Positions 60,232 through 64,000 of a stretch of DNA of 64,000 nt are shown in pieces (within the stretch, counting starts at the first letter, position 1; every line of letters begins with the position of its first letter). Under the pieces are notes generated by a model. It was not told the DNA's origin, did not search any database, and saw only the letters and a program-made list of their open reading frames with translations. The position numbers and the translations under genes were made by a program. Where the stretch lies: assembly GCF_030656115.1 (NCBI RefSeq), contig NZ_JAUSOO010000013.1:1-64000 (forward strand), read 5' to 3'. This DNA is from Hydrogenophaga sp. (GTDB taxonomy: Bacteria > Pseudomonadota > Gammaproteobacteria > Burkholderiales > Burkholderiaceae_C).

Positions 60232-61806
60232 ATGCCAGTTCAACCCATGCCCATTCCCGCCCAGCGCGTCCAGGCCGGGCCACCTTACGCCGACACCGTC
60301 GTTCCATTGCACAGCGAGCAAGCCCTTGAACTGGCTCTTTTCCCCTGGCGCGGCCAAGCCACCCGCCACGCGCGCGCCAAACTCATTCTGGCGTTCACCG
60401 ATCTGGCCATATTGGGCCTGTGCTTTCTGATTGGACACATGCCGCTGTGGCTGGACGAAGAAGCCACCTTCCTGGAAGTGCTGGATCTGTGGTGGGTCGG
60501 CCATGGGCACCTATGGGTTACCTTGTTGATGGGTATCTCGGCGGGCATGGTGGTCTGGATGGGCGCCGTGTATGGCCATTACACCGCTGCGCGGCGCATG
60601 CCGTGGTCAGACGAGCTGCGCCAGTTGCTGACCGTGATTGCCGTCGCCGCCATGGCCAACGCCGTGCTCAACTACCTGGGCAATTGGCCTGTTTCCCGCC
60701 TTTGGACAGGTTTCAGCTGGGCACTGGTGTTTGTGTTGCTGCCCCTGGCTCGTTACAGCGTGCGCCGCCGCATGCTCACCGCCGGGCTGCTCACCCAGCC
60801 CTATGTGCTGATTGGCCAGCCACAAGACGTGGCCCTGGCCGCCGCCGCACTGGCCAGCGAGCCGCTCATGGGCTACACCCCGGTGGCCGTGGTCTGCCCA
60901 GAACCGCTGCCCCAAACCCTGGCGGTGGGCGGGCGCAACCTGGTGCCCATGGCCCTGAGCCCCGGGGCGCGCCAATACCTGGCACGCCCCGGCGGTTACC
61001 AGGTGGTGGCGGTTATGCCCGAACACAACAGCCGCTGGCTGCGCGACTTTGCGCAAGACCTCATGCTCACCCGCGACGACATCACCATCGTTCCGGCCCT
61101 CAGCGGCCTGCCCATGCTGGGCATGGAGGCATCGCACTTTTTCAGCCACGAGGTGCTGCTGCTGCGCGCCCGCAACAACCTCCAGCGCCGTATCCCTAAA
61201 ATGCTCAAGCGGGCGCTGGATGTGGTGGGCGCCCTGGCCTTGATGTGTGTGCTCAGCCCACTGCTGCTGGGCGTGGCCTGGCTGATCTGGCGCGAAGACC
61301 GCGGCCCGGTGCTCTTCACCCAGGACCGGGTGGGGCTGGGCGGCCAGCGCTTCAAGTTCATCAAGTTCCGCAGCATGGTGACCAACGCTGACGCTGCCCT
61401 GGAGCGCTGGAAAGAAGCCGAGCCTGAGTTGTATGCCCAGTACCGAGCCAACAACTTCAAGCTGCAAGAAGACCCCCGCATCACCCGCGTAGGCCGCTGG
61501 ATTCGGCGCACCAGCGTGGACGAACTGCCCCAACTCATCAACGTGTTGCTGGGCGACATGAGCCTGGTGGGCCCACGCCCCTTGCTGCCCCGAGAACTGC
61601 CCGACTACGGCAAAGCCATTGCCGCCTACGGCAGAGCCCGCCCCGGCATCACCGGGCTTTGGCAAGTGAGCGGCCGCAGCTCCACCACGTTTGACCACCG
61701 CATTGCCATGGACCTTTGGTACGTGCGCAACTGGTCCCTTTGGTACGACATCGTCATCTTGCTGCGCACCGTGGGCGTGGTGGCGCGCCAAGAGGGTGCT
61801 TGCTGA
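60232..61806 (+). CDS. Undecaprenyl-phosphate sugar phosphotransferase (WbaP/WcaJ type)
   Basis: A 524-residue inner-membrane enzyme that starts repeat-unit synthesis by moving hexose-1-phosphate from UDP-sugar to undecaprenyl phosphate. Four to five N-terminal helices, a CoA-binding-like central domain, then the catalytic bacterial sugar transferase domain: LKRALDVVGALAL, RVGLGGQRFKFIKFRSM, RTSVDELPQLINVLLGDMS, VGPRPLLPRE and RARPGITGLWQVSGR. ATG 60232 gives the usual length; other in-frame starts lie just after. With galU, manC and ugd it points to an exopolysaccharide containing glucose or galactose, mannose-derived sugars and a uronic acid. Confidence 0.9.
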   Translation: MPVQPMPIPAQRVQAGPPYADTVVPLHSEQALELALFPWRGQATRHARAKLILAFTDLAILGLCFLIGHMPLWLDEEATFLEVLDLWWVGHGHLWVTLLMGISAGMVVWMGAVYGHYTAARRMPWSDELRQLLTVIAVAAMANAVLNYLGNWPVSRLWTGFSWALVFVLLPLARYSVRRRMLTAGLLTQPYVLIGQPQDVALAAAALASEPLMGYTPVAVVCPEPLPQTLAVGGRNLVPMALSPGARQYLARPGGYQVVAVMPEHNSRWLRDFAQDLMLTRDDITIVPALSGLPMLGMEASHFFSHEVLLLRARNNLQRRIPKMLKRALDVVGALALMCVLSPLLLGVAWLIWREDRGPVLFTQDRVGLGGQRFKFIKFRSMVTNADAALERWKEAEPELYAQYRANNFKLQEDPRITRVGRWIRRTSVDELPQLINVLLGDMSLVGPRPLLPRELPDYGKAIAAYGRARPGITGLWQVSGRSSTTFDHRIAMDLWYVRNWSLWYDIVILLRTVGVVARQEGAC

Positions 61807-61933
61807 TGTCGACAGCTCAAACACAGCCTTCCTTACCCCGCACCCTTTACATTCGCCTGCCGCCTATTTTTGCGATTCATTTCCGCCACCTCTCCCTCCG
61901 CCATCCACCCGATCCACCTACCCGCTAACCTGT

Positions 61934-63397
61934 ATGTCCACCGTTGTTCCCGTCATTCTTTGTGGCGGCTCAGGCACCCGCCTGTGGCCGCTCAGCCGCG
62001 CTGGTTTCCCCAAGCAGTTTCTGTGTCTCACGGGTAACAACAGCCTGTTTCAGCAAGCAACCCTGCGGCTGAGCGCGCTGGCCGCGCCGGGTACCAACAC
62101 CCTGCCCCCGCTGGTGGTGTGCAACGAAGAGCACCGCTTTTTGGCCCAAGAGCAGCTGCGCGAAACCGGCTTGGCCAACGCCCGCTTTTTGCTGGAGCCG
62201 CTGGGCCGCAACACCGCCCCCGCGCTCACCCTGGCGGCACTGGCGGCCATGCAAGACGGCACCGACCCCGTGCTGGTGGTTACCCCGGCAGACCAAACCA
62301 TCACCGACGAAGACGCGTTCAAAGCCGCCCTGCAAACCGCCATTGCCCAGGCCCAGGCCGGGCACATTGCCATTTTGGGCGTCACGCCCGACCGGCCTGA
62401 AACCGGCTACGGCTACATCCGTACCGAAGCCCCCAGCGACAACCAGGCCAGCCATGCATTGACGGTGCAGCAGTTCGTTGAAAAGCCTGACCTGCCCACC
62501 GCCCAAAGCTACCTGGACCAAGGCGGCTACTTTTGGAACGCGGGGATGTTCGTTCTCAAGGCTTCGGTCTGGCTCAAGGCCCTGGGCCATTTCAGGCCCG
62601 ACATTGCCAGCGCATGCCAAGCCGCCTGGGCCGCCCAAGCCATCGACGGCCCGTTTGTGCGCCCCGGCAAAGACCTGTTTGCCGCCGTGCCCAGCGAGTC
62701 GGTGGACTACGCGGTGATGGAGCGCTGCCCCGGCCAGGCCGAATTCCCCATTTGCATGGTGCCGTTGGCGGCCGGCTGGAACGACCTGGGCGCCTGGGAC
62801 GCCGTGTGGAGCGCCTTGCCCAAAGACGGCCACGGCAACGCCCTGGTGGGCGACGTCATCAGCACAGGCAGCCACAACAATCTGGTGCACGCCAGCGGTC
62901 GGCTGGTGGCGCTGGTGGGTGTGAGCAACCTGGTGGTGGTGGAAACGGCCGACGCCGTGCTGGTGAGCAGCCAGGAGCGCAGCCAGGACGTAAAACTCAT
63001 CGTGGCAGAGCTGAATAAGAGCCAGCGCGAAGAACACAACCTGCACCGCAAAGTGCACCGCCCCTGGGGCTGGTACGACAGCATCGACCAAGGCGGGCGC
63101 TTCAAGGTCAAGCGCATCTTGGTCAACCCCAAAGCCAGCCTGAGCCTGCAAAAACACCACCACCGCGCCGAACACTGGATTGTGGTGAGCGGCACCGCCG
63201 AAATTACCAACGGTGAACAGGTATTGCTGCTGTCTGAAAACCAGAGCACCTACATTCCCCTGGGCGCCGTACACCGCCTGGTCAACCCCGGCAGCATTCC
63301 GCTGGAAATTGTGGAAGTGCAGTCTGGCAGCTATCTGGGCGAAGACGACATCGTGCGCCTGCAAGACACCTATGGCCGTGCACCGGCCACCAATTAA
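61934..63397 (+). CDS. manC: Mannose-1-phosphate guanylyltransferase / mannose-6-phosphate isomerase
   Basis: A 487-residue bifunctional type II enzyme making GDP-mannose. The N-terminal nucleotidyltransferase has [14 protein letters not shown] and [15 protein letters not shown] and FVEKPD; the C-terminal cupin isomerase has [10 protein letters not shown] and [20 protein letters not shown] 61934 ([12 protein letters not shown]) is the family start. It follows the sugar transferase by 127 bp and precedes the dehydrogenase by 11 bp. Confidence 0.95.
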   Translation: MSTVVPVILCGGSGTRLWPLSRAGFPKQFLCLTGNNSLFQQATLRLSALAAPGTNTLPPLVVCNEEHRFLAQEQLRETGLANARFLLEPLGRNTAPALTLAALAAMQDGTDPVLVVTPADQTITDEDAFKAALQTAIAQAQAGHIAILGVTPDRPETGYGYIRTEAPSDNQASHALTVQQFVEKPDLPTAQSYLDQGGYFWNAGMFVLKASVWLKALGHFRPDIASACQAAWAAQAIDGPFVRPGKDLFAAVPSESVDYAVMERCPGQAEFPICMVPLAAGWNDLGAWDAVWSALPKDGHGNALVGDVISTGSHNNLVHASGRLVALVGVSNLVVVETADAVLVSSQERSQDVKLIVAELNKSQREEHNLHRKVHRPWGWYDSIDQGGRFKVKRILVNPKASLSLQKHHHRAEHWIVVSGTAEITNGEQVLLLSENQSTYIPLGAVHRLVNPGSIPLEIVEVQSGSYLGEDDIVRLQDTYGRAPATN

Positions 63398-63408
63398 AGA
63401 GAAACCCC

Positions 63409-64000
63409 ATGAAAATTGCCGTTGCCGGTACCGGCTATGTTGGCTTGTCTATTGCCGTGCTGTTGGCACAACACCACGAGGTGGTGGCCCTGGACATTGT
63501 TCCCGCCAAGGTTGACCAGATCAACGCCCGGCAAAGCCCCATTGAAGACGCTGGGCTGCACGATTACCTGCAGAACAAGCCCCTGAACCTGCGGGCCACG
63601 CTGAACAAAGAAGAGGCGTACCAAGGCGCTGACTTTGTGGTCATTGCCACCCCCACCGACTACGACGTTTCGCGCAACTACTTCAACACGTCGTCGGTTG
63701 AAGCAGTGATTCGCGATGTGGCCGCCATCAACCCCAGTGCGGTGATGGTGGTGAAGTCCACCGTGCCGGTGGGTTTTACGAATGACGCCAGCCAGCGCCT
63801 AGGCACGGGCAACCTGATGTTCAGCCCCGAGTTTTTGCGTGAAGGCAAGGCCTTGCATGACAACCTGTACCCCAGCCGCATTGTGGTGGGCGAAATCTCC
63901 GAACGGGCTCAGCGGTTTGCCAGCTTGCTGCAGCAAGGCGCGGTGAAGCCAGACGTGCCGCTGTTGTTCACCGACAGCACCGAGGCCGAAGCCATCAAGC
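63409..64000 (+). CDS. ugd: UDP-glucose 6-dehydrogenase, 3' part cut by window edge
   Basis: The first 197 residues of a UDP-glucose/GDP-mannose dehydrogenase. The NAD fold [12 protein letters not shown] is at residues 3-14, followed by [19 protein letters not shown] and [23 protein letters not shown], the pattern of single-chain UDP-glucose dehydrogenases of the Ugd type. The catalytic cysteine lies beyond the window. UDP-glucuronate production fits the neighbouring galU and sugar transferase. GDP-mannose as the substrate cannot be fully excluded given manC next door. Confidence 0.9.
   Translation, partial: MKIAVAGTGYVGLSIAVLLAQHHEVVALDIVPAKVDQINARQSPIEDAGLHDYLQNKPLNLRATLNKEEAYQGADFVVIATPTDYDVSRNYFNTSSVEAVIRDVAAINPSAVMVVKSTVPVGFTNDASQRLGTGNLMFSPEFLREGKALHDNLYPSRIVVGEISERAQRFASLLQQGAVKPDVPLLFTDSTEAEAIK

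Overview
The window is GC-rich, densely coded bacterial chromosome. The protein families, the Gram-negative envelope genes (eptA, secDF-yajC, tonB-dependent receptor) and the dispersed GC-rich palindromes suggest a betaproteobacterium of the Burkholderiales, probably Comamonadaceae (a Hydrogenophaga-like organism is my best guess from gene content; I could not run a search). No rRNA, tRNA, CRISPR array or intact insertion sequence was seen. Both ends cut genes: pgk at the left, a UDP-glucose 6-dehydrogenase-like gene at the right.

Layout. 1-1.3 kb: pgk (partial) and a PAP2 phosphatase. 1.5-5.9 kb: a flavocytochrome c sulfide dehydrogenase pair (fccA, fccB), a small exported protein, and an unnamed pair of a diheme cytochrome and a PQQ-type beta-propeller. 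5.9-10.5 kb: rubredoxin, then a cytochrome b - diheme DHC - SHP cluster divergent from an exported PepSY protein and a two-component system. 10.5-14.6 kb: an operon for extracytoplasmic flavin-based electron transfer (PepSY protein, DUF2271 protein with a flavinylation motif, PepSY-flavodoxin-reductase fusion, ApbE). 15-20.8 kb: lipid A modification (eptA, a second PAP2 phosphatase) with a PmrAB-like two-component system. 20.9-28.9 kb: an iron-responsive set of two imelysins, two diheme DUF1111 proteins, an RCC1-repeat lipoprotein and a DUF1513 protein. 29.3-38.8 kb: heme uptake and use (hmuR, a HugZ-like protein, hemS, two VOC proteins, hmuTUV), fur, bfr and bfd.

38.8-50 kb is mostly core: azlCD, fmt, def, a LysM protein, dprA, a DUF1631 protein, secF, secD, yajC. 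50.3-55.8 kb holds an orphan hybrid histidine kinase and a fused indolepyruvate ferredoxin oxidoreductase. 56-58.6 kb holds a HipBA-type toxin-antitoxin pair, a large palindromic repeat and an Lrp-type regulator. 59 kb to the end starts an exopolysaccharide locus (galU, sugar transferase, manC, ugd).

How it fits together. The first 27 kb encode ten CxxCH hemes in seven exported proteins, plus flavin carriers, so the region is a store of periplasmic redox modules. Two promoter motifs appear to tie them together. One is a PmrA-type direct repeat (two TTAA-centred half-sites 11 bp apart) before eptA, between the response regulator and the second PAP2 gene, and in weaker form before the first PAP2/fccA and the diheme gene. 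The other is a TTCA-centred repeat, also 11 bp apart, shared by the SHP/PepSY promoter and the flavin-transfer operon. Fur-type boxes precede the imelysin gene, hmuR/fur and bfd.
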